64,000 bases of DNA from the NCBI GenBank assembly GCA_954871525.1, contig OX940861.1:35725201-35789200 (forward strand). The letters run 5' to 3'. Shown here piece after piece: positions 23,450 to 35,000 of the stretch (position 1 is its first letter; each line of letters begins with the position of its first letter). Source of the DNA: Parietaria judaica (Eukaryota; Streptophyta; Magnoliopsida; Rosales; Urticaceae). The notes beneath the pieces were generated by a model. The model did no database searches and was not told the DNA's origin. It saw only the letters and a list, made by a program, of their open reading frames with translations. A program made the position numbers and the translations under genes.

Positions 23450-24724
23450 ACAAGATATTGTTACGCGTCTTCAACCATTCTATCGTCGGGATCGCTCCTG
23501 CCTTCATCACAAGAAAAATAGTCGGGATACCTCGCTAGCCAGGCCGGTGCTGGATATTATTTTGGTGGCTAAAAATTGGGATCTTGACTTTGTTGGTAGT
23601 TGTTGTCGTAGCTAATGTACTCATTGATGTGGCGCAAACTGTGAGCCACAAATGCCCTCATATGCGGGTCGTCGTATGTAAACGTTGGCTCCAATGGGGC
23701 GGCAATAGAGGCAGCATCAGGTGGAAGCTCATCTCTAGGCGCTTCGCGACGGGATTCCTTTAAGTCTGAATCTAACCCTCGTTCATTTTCTTCCCGATGC
23801 CGAACTCAATGTCGAGGGAATTCTCCGAGACCTAAACCATCAAATTCAATCAAGATTAGTATCAATAACATACAAATTAAGCAAATGACGGTATAATATT
23901 ATATAACAGTATAATAAGGAACCGGAATCCCAATGCATTTTTCCCAGGATTGTAGTCGATGTGGGTCATATGGTGAAAAATATCCCGACCGACATCAATG
24001 TTCAACCTCTTCATGTCGGCATATATAAGCTTCAGAAAAATGAACTCTAGCTCCGTAACGTGAAGATGCGGGAATAGATTGGCTCCGAAGAAGTACATCC
24101 AAACCTTCTCGATCCGAGACAACTGACTTTTTGTTAGGCGTGTTTCCCCATCTCTTGAATACCATACAGCTTTGGGCTGAGAAATTGTCCCTGCCATGTC
24201 AGTGTAGAAGGCTTCGTTCAATTCAACGTCAGTATCTTGGTAAAGTTCTGTTGATCCTCCTCTTCAATCAAGTTAGGAGTTCCGTAAAACCTATTTATGA
24301 CCTCCGGACTGATACGGAAGCGAACATTTTGAACGGTCACGTATCCATTAGCTTTCTCGTCAGGAAGGGCCGCACTGAATTCGAGGACCATATCTCTCCA
24401 CGCCTTGCCCGTTGGCTGCAACATAAACGGATTCCACCTACGAATTGTATAGTTGGAATTGATGAGGTCATGGAGATGATCCGTTCTAAGTGGTAATATG
24501 TTGGATCCACGCTCCGAGCATACTTTCCGCTTGCGAATCATAGCATAGCAAGTCTTTGTTGCTTCCGTTTTGAAGGTTGAAGGAGGCAGAGGAACATGTG
24601 GATGGACCTGGTCATCGTCCACCTGGTCATCGTCCAACTGATCTAGATCGTCTACATCGGTCGGGTGGGCGGCACGGTTCGCCGTAACTTTCATAGAACC
24701 TCGGTTTTCTCGTTTAGGCACCAT
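23450..24724 (-). pseudogene. Plant transposon-type protein gene in the CACTA-like element, broken
   Basis: A minus-strand frame starts at ATG 24724 (MVPKRENRGSM) with an acidic D-rich stretch, then WNPFMLQPTGKAWRDMV, VQNVRFRISPEVINRFYG and EEDQQNF. A frameshift near 24233 moves to the frame DVELNEAFYTDMAG, then WYSRDGETRLTKSQLS and KVWMYFFGANLFPHLH, ending at 23877. This arrangement resembles the plant transposon protein domain I know as PF20167 (Transposase_32). A further minus-strand frame (about 23830-23470) reads LPPDAASIAAPLEPTF and has in-frame stops. An intron may separate it from the first part (23830-23880). The function of this domain is unknown to me. A host origin is unlikely given the flanking CACTA signals. 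Confidence 0.55.
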
Positions 24725-25070
24725 TGGAATCTAAAAAATATATAATAATAAAAAAAGATAACATATATTCATTTCACGGAACTCAAACCAAAACTAAATT
24801 CATTAAAACACCCCATAAACTAAATTCCAAAGCCTAATTTAAAACCTAATTCCAAAACTTAAATCAAACTAATTCGAAACCTAACTGCAAAACTCAAATC
24901 AAACTAATTCAAAACCTAATTCCAAAAGTCAAATCAAACTAATAAAATTCACAATAAACTAATTCATTAGACTAAATCAAATTCCAAATTCATAAAAACT
25001 CAATAAACTAAGTCATAAATAATTCGGATAAAATTTCAGTAAACTAATAAAATTCATAATTCATAAAATA

Positions 25071-25308
25071 ACCCTAAATAAAAATCTTGCAACAGAAAAG
25101 TTATTGGAAAGATAAAAATCTGTTGCAAAAAAAATCTGTTGCAAGGATAACATTGCAACTAAGTCTCTTGCTGCAAAACAAAACTCGCGACAAGCACCTA
25201 GCGACAAGTGTCGTGACAGAGTTTTGTGTTGCAAAGATAACTTTGCAACTGATTTTAGCATCTTCGCAACAGAAACTTCTGTTGCAAAGAAGCTTTTTTT
25301 TACTAGTG
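25071..25308. mobile_element. Small palindrome-rich CACTA-like MITE candidate
   Basis: The segment holds many inverted ttgcaac/gttgcaa motifs. Its right end read inward is CACTAGTAAAAAA then ttgcaacagaa; its left end is ccctaaataaaaa then ttgcaacagaa. The left terminus has lost the exact CACTA bases, and the 3-bp flanks do not clearly match. Confidence 0.4.
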
Positions 25309-25979
25309 TTAATTCATATAAGAATCCAGTAAACTAAATCAAAACTAAATATATTAGATTAAAAAATCAAATCGCAAACTAAATAATTCAGACTAAATAA
25401 AATTCCTAAATAATTCGGACTAAAGGACCAAAAGAGATGAACGTGACTCACCAAACAGCGTGTGGAGGTCGAAAGAGGATTGGGCAACAACGGACGAGGG
25501 CGAATCACACGTCAAGGATGGACGGCGCAAAGTGAAACGAGAGAGAAAGTTAGGGTTTGTTTTTACCCTTTGCGCAAAATGAAAAAAAAAATTGTGTTTG
25601 GCTAATAAATCGACAATCGTCGTGACATGTTTTAGTAGTCGCCGCAGCGGATTGTTATTTTTTATAGCCCTTTCGACGATGGAATTTTTATGTCGTTTGA
25701 ATTGACATGTGCCGCTGATTATATTGGTCACGGCACATCTCAATTCGAGCGACATATATCATACGATTTGATAAAATTATGTCGTGCATAACGGGTTCGT
25801 CGCGGCCTATTTTCTTATGCCGCGGCGGGTTGTTTCTTCGGACGACGGAAAATTATTTCCGTCGTTTGAACTCTAATTTTTTGGTTTTCAACTACGGAAT
25901 TCGGATTCCGTCGTCGAAATTTGACTTTTGACTAAGACTTTTGACTTCCATAGTTGAATCTCCATAGTATAATCAACTA

Positions 25980-25991
25980 TTTGTAGTAGTG
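25980..25991 (-). repeat. CACTA terminal inverted repeat (right end)
   Basis: CACTACTACAAA on the minus strand. The adjacent three bases tga would be one half of a 3-bp target duplication. Confidence 0.7.
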
Positions 25992-28496
25992 TGACTTTAA
26001 AAACTATATGTTTGTTGGAGTCAAATTATAAGTAAAAAAAAATAAAACTGAAAGAAAAAAAATTTGACGAAATCATAATATATATACATAAATAATTGAA
26101 AAATAAGCATAAAATAACTATAACAAAAAAATCTATTATTTTACTTGACATATGGCATTTAAAGAAGAAAAAGAAGTAAAAAGCAAAATTAATACTATTG
26201 TCACACACACAAAACAAGCATGGATATAAGCCGTCACGTTAACTAAACTTTAGGTATTTATATACCGCAAATACTCCTACATGATTTTGAACGGTATTGT
26301 ACAAGAAAGAGAGTCCTTGAAATTTCATCTTAATTTGGATGGGAAACTTGAGAAATCAATTCTCAATTTATCACAAACCTCAAAACAATCCTTGAAGTTT
26401 CATAATTTTGAAAATAATTTTCTTAAGACAGTTGTCGTCCAAAATTCAAGATAATATTTATCTAAATTCATGACAATTTTCGTCCAAAAATATCATTTTC
26501 ATAATTATAAATTCTTTAGAAGATTATTCTAAGAATTTATATAAATGAAGGGTCATTTTCTCAAGTTTTCATTTGGATTCTAACTATAGTACTATAGTCT
26601 AGTATAGAAAACAATATAACATCTTATATTTCTCTTCGATTTTTGAAGCTGTACTGCTATTAATCGTGAACGGATATCATATATAATCATTAAAACATTT
26701 TCAATTTCTCTAGATAATTTTATCATAACTTTAATACTTCATAAAGTATTTTGTATGTAGCCATATATATATATACACACTCAAACAAGCAAAAACATAC
26801 ATATACGTGTATGTATTAGAGCCAAACTAGCTAGCTCAACAAATGGGACGGTCCAACTTGTTCACCACAATTTGTGTGTATATATTCTAAATGATTGACA
26901 CTGTGAATATTATGAGCAAATATCTTTTAGTCATAAATATCACACATGATGGGAGGTCTTCTTATATATATTATAATTTATATATTTATGTTGCTAGATT
27001 TTGATGTAATTGAATGGTAACTAAACTGATAGCTGTCTATGGCAATGGTCCATAAAATTCCAAACCAATATGCAATTTCAGGTTGAAGGATTTAATTAGA
27101 GCAATTGTTCGTGATGGTGATATTTGAGGGGACCAAAGAGCTACCCAAAAAAAATTTAAAAAAAAATAAAAATAAAGTTTGCTAACATCAAGTCTTTTTT
27201 TGACCAAGCTATCAGTACTTGTTAGACTTTTATCGTTTTCCTAATTTCCTAGACGAACATGCCATGTTTTTTCCCCCTTTAAGATCTGCTTTGTTTGGAT
27301 ATGGTGAAATTAATTGATCAGTCTTTCAAGCCCCCCTTTTCCTTTTAATATCAATCTTTATTCTTTGTAATATTCTTTGCAGAAAGTTATAGTGTACATT
27401 ATCACTCTATTACGAATTTAGACCGTCATCTCCAACATGACATTGAAACTCAAGTCATTTCATATATATTCATAAAAAAAAATAGTCTTATGTATTGGGT
27501 TATATTGGGTTAATAAATGTGTAAATTTATTATTTGATGATTAGCTTTGCATATCCATTGAATTAACATTTTATTGTAATTTCAATTTTTAAAATGATTT
27601 ATCCACTCGTAAACCCAATTTTGACATCAAAATTAGTTCTTTGATAAGATAGTTAGAAAATAGTTAGGCCAATTTCTCGAGAAAATTATTTCTAAAGTAT
27701 GGCGTCTCAAGAACGAGTTAGTTTAGTCCCTAGATTGAGTTTCGACCCAACAATATCTCTATCCGCGAGATATCCAACTGGCAAAATTTAAGTACCGTTG
27801 TAAAGCTCGCGAGCAGAGGAACCAACGAATAAGTGGCTTTGCGTGTGTTGGTGTAACACCCCCTTTCTCGGGTCTGTTACTTCTTTAATATGGCTAGATA
27901 AAGTCTCGATTTTCAAAAGTAATTTAACGAGAAAATATTTAAATTAAAATCATATACATTAGTAAATGTTTCGTTTCTATTAAAATAGTTGGCCTAAATA
28001 CTCGCCTTAAACAACCAACTAGTTAATAGTTATTTCCGCTTTCATAATTAACACTAAAAAATTTAGCTTATATTTTTCACAAGACTATAGATGCAAATTA
28101 TAATAAACAACTTCTTCCATTCCATGCAAGCATTTAGAAATTTAATGCCCGTTATATTTATTGCGATAAAACAAAAGCACGTTACATGGCTAAAAGAGTG
28201 AAGTGAATATTCTTTGATCAAGAACATCGTACAGAATTAGCGTATATATATATATATATACATATATATACGTACTGTTTTTTGTCAGAGATGGATGTAT
28301 CTTGTAATTTGGTGATCGTGAAACCAATATTCTTAAGAAACATAATATAAAAATAAAAGGTTGAAGAGAAAGGAAGAGTTTTGGAACCCGAATAAACTTG
28401 AATACAAGGATAAGGAAAGGAATTATGATCCAAAAGGGTTTCTTAGAATGTCAAAACTATCCCAATTCCACACGTATTCTTCTTCTTCTTTCTCCC
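25992..28496. other. Intergenic, AT-rich
   Basis: No gene is supported. A tgtaacacccc block at 27853, which can mark a gypsy LTR start, has no matching end. A (TA)n run lies at 28245-28270. Confidence 0.6.
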
Positions 28497-28506
28497 TTTT
28501 ATATCC
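28497..28506 (+). promoter_or_regulatory. Probable TATA box of the thaumatin-like gene
   Basis: ttttatatcc lies about 80 bp upstream of the start codon and is followed by a pyrimidine-rich leader. Confidence 0.45.
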
Positions 28507-28580
28507 TCTCACAACCTCTACCCATTCCCATGCATGTTTTCCTTTTCCTTAACCTGCTTTTACTCAACAACAATCACAAT

Positions 28581-30510
28581 ATGGCTTCACGTCTTATCAA
28601 TGTGCCTTTTCTGCTACTTTTGCCGCTTATAGTTGTTTTTACAGGTAAATTTATTTCTTCCTCAATTTTATTTTTTTTATATGGCCAATGGATCTGAAGC
28701 TTAATTACTCTAGCGACAAGAGTTTACAAAGTTAGATCAACCGAAGCAACAGTACAGTAAAACATCTATAAATTAATATTGTTGAGATCAAAGAATTTTA
28801 TTATATAATCGAAGTTATTAATTTATCGAGGTAAAATTTAATCATGTTAGTTAGAGTTAGGACCATACAAAAATATTATTTTATCGAGATTATTAATTTA
28901 TCGAGTATTAATTTAACGAGGTTTTACTATATATATGAAGTTAGGAAAAATAGGCGTACGTGTGTATACAAAGATTTTTTAGCGGGAAAAATTTACAAAA
29001 TTAAAAGAGCTATGAGATGGTCATTTACCATCCGCTTCTTATTAACGTCGCACCTTCTCGTCTTTATAGGATCGTCTAGGTTTTAGGCTTAATTTTACGC
29101 ACTCGTCATAAAAAAAAATTAAAAAAAATTGTATCAATAATTGGTCGATAGGACTAGCTTAATTGACTAGGAGTATAATAAAATCGCAAAAACGATCATT
29201 GTCGACTACTATTTTATTCTTCTTATTGACTTAAAATTGTTGTATTTAAATTCTTATAAGAACGTGATTTTATAAGAAAATATGAGATGGTTTAACCGTA
29301 AATCAAAATTGTGCAACAAAATTGAATCCATATTTTTGCTCTTTATCGTCTTTGATTTATATTTAAATGCGATAATCGATTTAATTTTAGCGGGATCCAA
29401 GACTTTAAACTTTAGTACAACAATTGAACATCTTTAACGTAAAGGACCGAAACCCTCGGAGGCAGCTCGGGTTTTCACCATCATAAACAACTGCAAAGAG
29501 ACTGTCTGGCCCGGGATCTTCCCCGGCGAGTACTTCGACGGCGGCGGCTTCCCCTTAAAGCAGGGCCAGTCCGCCGTTTTCACTGCCCCGGTTGGGTGGA
29601 GCGGCCGGATATGGGGGCGCACGGGCTGCACCTTCGACAGCGACGGCACCGGCAAGTGCGCGACAGGCGCCTGCGGCGAGACCCTCAAGTGCACGGGCTC
29701 GGGGGAGACCCCCGCCACGCTGGCAGAGTTCACGCTCGCCTCGCCCGACTTCTACGATGTCAGCCTCGTGGACGGCTTCAACCTGCCCGTCTCCGTGACG
29801 CCCATCGGCGGGCAGGGCAACTGCAGCTTCGCCGGGTGCACGGGCGACCTGCGGGAGCACTGCCCGAAGGAGCTCTCGACGCCCAAGACAGGGAAGACGG
29901 CGGGGTGCCGCAGCGCCTGCGACGTATTCAACACCGACGAGTACTGCTGCCGCGGGCTCCACGGGAACTCGATGACGTGTCAGCCGACGTACTACTCGAA
30001 GCTCTTCAAGTCGGCGTGTCCCAAAGCATATAGCTACGCCTACGATGATCCGAGTAGTATATTTACGTGCACGGGGACTGATTACGTGGTTGCTTTTTGC
30101 ACAAACAGGTACTCCTAATCTTTTAAATTGCATCCTTAGGAGGTTAAATAAAAAAAATATTGGCGGCATATGTTCTAAGTTATTACCATTGATGCATTTA
30201 TACCCTTATCTCATTTTACTAGCTCATAAGCCTAATATATTATATCGTTACCTAATAAATACTACAGCAATGATCTAAGCCTCCAACAACGATCGATAAT
30301 TATTCAAAAGTTCTATTATTTCTTATCAAATATTTTCAATAAAAGATAATTTTTGATAAGGTCAAATATTGCAGGACTCAAAAGGTGTGCTCATACCATG
30401 ACCATCAACCGCACTGCAGTGGGTCGATGGGCCTAACCTCGCTTATCTCCACTCCGTGGGCTTTGGGCCTAACTTCATTATGGGCCATTTACCTTTCGGT
30501 CGTTTCTTAG
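28581..30510 (+). CDS. Thaumatin-like protein (PR5 family)
   Basis: Secreted, disulfide-rich protein of the thaumatin/PR5 family, linked in plants to pathogen defence and cell-wall glucan binding. Exons: 28581-28644 (signal peptide MASRLINVPFLLLLPLIVVFT), 29466-30108, and a likely third exon 30375-30510. Exon 2 begins ARVFTIINNC. It has the GRTGCTFDSDGTGKCATGACG signature (about residues 72-92), 16 Cys in the core, and a YDVSLVDGFNLPV stretch that carries acidic-cleft residues. If the second intron is not spliced, translation ends at TAA 30116-30118 (237 residues). If spliced, the phase is kept and a 280-residue protein gains VCSYHDHQPHC and a hydrophobic tail, a possible GPI-type signal. Exon 2 is much more GC-rich than its surroundings. 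Confidence 0.9.
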
Positions 30511-30519
30511 GTGAAACGA

Positions 30520-31074
30520 TTTCTTTATTTATTTTTTCCTTGTTCTTTATTTATTATTTATTTTTTTGTAAATATTTAGTTTAGACTCTTTTATATTACT
30601 ATTCCATCTTCCATTTCTAGATTAAAGAAATTTGTAAGATTAAAAATATTGTAAAAACGTGTGTAATTTATCTTTGTTTTCCTTTGATGGATTGAAAACT
30701 AAACGATTGCCATGTATACGTGTGATATATCTATGTTAATTTTTATAGCTTATGAAAATAGTTATTTATGTAGTTTCTTAATAACTAGTTTTATTTGGGT
30801 TACTGTTCAAATTAAAATAATTTGTGTTAATTTAATCCGATTCTTGCGCCGAAAGAATAATTCAAAGTTAATATTGAGTCAATCAACATACAAACGAAAA
30901 TTTGCGAAACAAAAAGAACAATACTAGAAAGTGATTCAGACGGAGATTACAAGTAAATCCGATTAAAGTCCACTCTTGTTCCAGTAAAAACTCTCGACTC
31001 ATTTCACTATTGAATTAATATACGAAACATATTTATTTTTAAAAAATTACAGATAAATATTTGTAATTATGATT
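30520..31074. other. Intergenic, AT-rich
   Basis: 3' flank of the thaumatin-like gene. No gene recognised. Confidence 0.55.
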
Positions 31075-31142
31075 GTTTGGCCTAGTAATAAATCCGCTAA
31101 GAAGTTCTAGGCTCAATCTCAACGAGACGCAAAAATTAAGTA
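31075..31142 (+). mobile_element. tRNA-derived SINE fragment
   Basis: gtttggcctagtaataaatcc resembles a Pol III box A and is followed by tctaggctcaatctc, a box B-like block. The start matches the SINEs at 50348 and 50981 by eye. Truncated at its right side near the hAT element. Confidence 0.45.
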
Positions 31143-31150
31143 TGTATATA

Positions 31151-31962
31151 CAGTGGCGGATCCACGGCTATTAGGATATGTATTTAGACTTGTATAAACG
31201 GCTCGACAGATTCAGTTAGGAGTGTGATGTCAGCATCTCTAACTGAATCAACTACATCTCTTTGTATATATACGTTGTTTTAGTCCAAATACATCAAGCT
31301 GGTTTTATACCCTTTCATGGCTTCTCTGTATCCCTACTAAGCTATATCTCTCTTTCCTCACCTCTCCGCCATTGACGCTTCGCATCTGTGTTTTCCGACG
31401 AGCTGTTTTCATTCTCTCTGCTCTCAGCGTGACTGGGAAGAAAGAGGAGTAGATATTACTATTTTGCCATTTATGTCTTGATTTTAATACAATAAAACTT
31501 GACAGCTTTTATTAATTGAATTTAAATTACAATATTGCCCTTATATCTTGAAACTATTACACAATACTCTATGAAACTTGCCCAATATACTCGATGATAG
31601 GATCTATGTAATTCAAAGCATTAAAGTCATTAATATTTTAATGATTTTTTACATTCACTAGAAAATAAATTTAATATAATCTATAGTGATTAATAATGTT
31701 AAATTAAAAAAATTCGCAAAGCTACTCGATAAATCCGTAAAATAAATTTTTTTCGTACGGTTTTTGGTTTGCAATTCATAAACATTAGATATAAAAGTAA
31801 ATGAAAATGACAAACAAACAATCTATTTTTACATATACATATAAAGCTAAAAAATTATGATAACATTTAATATAAAATGTAATATAAAAAATCGTGAATT
31901 TATGTTTATATTGATTTTATTTTATTTTTGCCCCCTAACCATAAATCCTGGATCCGCCACTG
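31151..31962. mobile_element. Non-autonomous hAT element (812 bp)
   Basis: The ends are perfect inverted repeats over 14 bases, CAGTGGCGGATCCA at the left and TGGATCCGCCACTG at the right. Both flanks are tgtatata (31143-31150 and 31963-31970), a perfect 8-bp target duplication as hAT elements make. There is no transposase frame. A TATA-like and UTR-like interior (31260-31450) is present but no gene was recognised. Confidence 0.88.
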
Positions 31963-32060
31963 TGTATATAATCTCGGTCAATAGTATCATTGTTATTGCG
32001 TTGCGAATAATGGTGGCCATCATTTTAAATAAAAAAATGATTTTAGAGTTATAAATTAAA

Positions 32061-35000
32061 GGGTAAATGAAGCAAATGCCCATTTGTGAGTCTATGTTTC
32101 AAAAAAATGCCCAAACCTATTTTTGGTAATTAAAACCACCAACTACTAAAAATCTAGACCATTTTGCCCTTCCTTTTTTTTTACGTTAAAAAAAATTAAA
32201 TTGCCAAAAATCCTTTATTATTCGAATTAAATAAAACCAAATAATTCAGTTTCCTTATATATAGGATACGTATTGACCTTACAATAAATTATTTATTTGA
32301 GTTAATTATATCAAATATAATTCTTTCCTTAAACATAGGTGAATCAATATTGACTTTTCAAACCATTTCAAAATTGAGTCGCCATTTTTTTTTTTGCAGA
32401 AGCTTCTTTGCTTGCTAAAACAATCCATTGAAAACATCATTTGGACCAACAGAAAGCCCTCATTCGCAGAAATTCAAACGCATTGGTGAGAATATTTCAT
32501 TTGTAATTATAGTTCTTATTCACTTTTGCCCTATTGAGAATGCATAAAATCATTCCTTTGAAATACATTGTTCACTCAATTTATGGTATTTCTTTGAATT
32601 AGTATAGTGTAGAATCTTATTAAATTTGTAATCGTAATGTTATTCGATGTTAGCAAACTTCTAAGAGCTATATGCTATTTCGTAATTTAAGTTTCCAATT
32701 TTAAATAGTATTATATGTAGGTAGTTTCGCATTTTAATTGTAATTTTTATTACAATTTATTAATTGTAATTAAAGTTACGAATTTATTAAATTAATACAC
32801 TATATGTGTAATTGAAATTATAGTTACGAATTCAATAAATAAATGTGCAATTGTAAATGAAGTCACGAATTCGTAATAGTAAACTAAAATTACTATTTAA
32901 GTAACATAATTGTAGAAGTTATTCAGTATATTCGTAACAGTAATTTAAGTTGCGAATTCTAAATAGTTACAGCTCAAAAAATTTATCAAATATTAATAAA
33001 GTTGTAGTTCTTAAACTGTAAATATAGTTACGGCGCTTAAATTTTATCTAAATATTAATTCCTTGGAGTTTTTATACAGATATTATAAATCTTTTTCCTA
33101 ACTTTAAATACAAAAAATAAAGTTAAATGTACATATAAATAAATTACGGAATCTTGGAAAATAATTGCTTTACGGATTACAGATTGCAAAATTAAGATTA
33201 AAATTTTAACATGATAAATTTAAAATGAAAATTTAAGTATAGCTATCGTTCCTTCAAGAATCCTAATATTCGAAACTTTAATTGGAGTTATCGTTCATTC
33301 GAGAACATATTTAAAACTAATGTTTCCCAAAAGACGATACACACTGCATGCAAAACCGGTAATCGTAACTAAAATGAAATTAAAAACATAGCATTAAATA
33401 TTAAGTTTTTTGGTAGGCCTCCTAACGCGCTTTTGATAGGTCGCCAAAACCGGTTCTCCATCATTCTTAATCGGCTTAATTTTCTTTGGAAGAATCTGAA
33501 CATCAAACAAGAACATCAAAATCATTAATCATAAAGTAAAAATGTAATCGTAATTATAATTACGATAATGATGGATATCATATGTAATCGTAAATATAGT
33601 TACGATAATGATGGATATCATATGGTACAGTTAAAATTGATGACAGTTCAAATGATAATAATTGTTACCTGCTCAAATGTTTGTGTTAGGCCAAGGCTGA
33701 AAGTAGGAATTTCTTTATCTTCGACAGCCGAAACAGTCGGTACCTAAACGAGAAAATTAAATAATTGTTAATTTGAATGATACTAAAGTACGTAATCTTA
33801 TAATTCAATCATCGCTACCTTCGAAAGAGTCCTTTTTGCACTTTCATCAACAATATCTGGGTCGTTTTCAAGAACTTGAGTTAGGCCGATATCGTCTTCA
33901 CTTGCATCATTCACTTTCTTCTTTCCTTTTTCACTGTCCTTTTCGGTGTCGGTTGATATCGCCTTTCGTTTCACAGCTTGCGGTGTCTGCATCATGTAAA
34001 GTTATATGTACACACATAGTGGTTACCGCAAAAGTAAGGGAATCAAACTATAAACATATTTAGTAAAACAGTAAGTATAATTACGGTTGTGAAAAATGTA
34101 AATATATGTACTAATTGGTAAAACAGTAAGTATAGTTACGGATGAGAAAAAATGTAAATATATTTACAAAAAAGTGAAAACTGTGACATCCTAATTTTGG
34201 ATTAGTATAACTCATTACCTGTAAAACCTCCGAACTTCGTGATTGTTTATCGGCTTTCGCAGGCACTTCAACCACAATTGATTGCTCTAGAAGTATTTTA
34301 AATAAGACCAAGGAATCCTCTATTTCAGTTACACGGGCCTTGAGTAAATTGTTTTCTAACTTAAGTTCTTTAATCTCAAGATGTAGCTTTTCAATTGATA
34401 TTTTCGAGTTCCGTCGGGCTACAAATTGAGGGAGAACCTGTAGCTGTAACACAAATGACAAGAAAAATTAACTAATATAATTGAATAATGAATATATAAA
34501 GTGTTTAAAAAAAGCAAAATTTAGGATTCATTCTAGAAAATAACAGCAACAGTTGAATCATAATAAAGTACCTTATCATTCTCGAAGATAGCAGCAACCG
34601 TTGAATCATGGGCTTTACCATTGAAAATCCATTTAAACATGGATAACGGTATAGGCATATCAATCTTCTGAACCAGTCAAGACTCCGCGAGCATCGGTAT
34701 TGCATCTGTTATGGACGCCAAAATAGAAAACGGCGTGCCACCCATGTTGTAGCCCGTAAGATCGGTTGGCTTGCTTACAGTATGCGCACCCGTCAAAATA
34801 GCAAGCCTCGTCTTCTCGTATATGAATCTGCCCCATGGAAATTTGTTGAAAGCTTCCAAATCATTAGATAAATCAACATTATTGTTGTTGATGTGTGTCG
34901 TCCTCTGTTTGCCATCGAGGAACGACTCAACAAAAAACAGATTGACAATCTTCAATAAATCCACTTCGCTAAGACGGTTCGAATCACTAAGCAAATCATC

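Larger units (their letters stand above)
20180..25991 (-). mobile_element. CACTA-like DNA transposon, left end not identified
   Basis: The right end (25980-25991) is the 12-base inverted terminus CACTACTACAAA on the minus strand, typical of CACTA/En-Spm elements. Inside each end are repeated subterminal motifs: ccgcggc, cggaaatttccgtcg and ttccgtag. The segment ttccgtagctggaaacc at about 20210 mirrors ttccgtagttgaaaacc read inward from the right end, so the element should begin near 20110-20200, but no CACTA terminus is seen there. The element is split by a 2.7-kb solo LTR (20414-23126). It contains a minus-strand gene remnant (about 23450-24724) and a small inner palindromic element (25071-25308). 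Confidence 0.65.

Noticed and set aside
27853..28150. tgtaacacccc block resembling a gypsy LTR start
   Set aside because: No matching LTR end, primer site or target duplication could be found.
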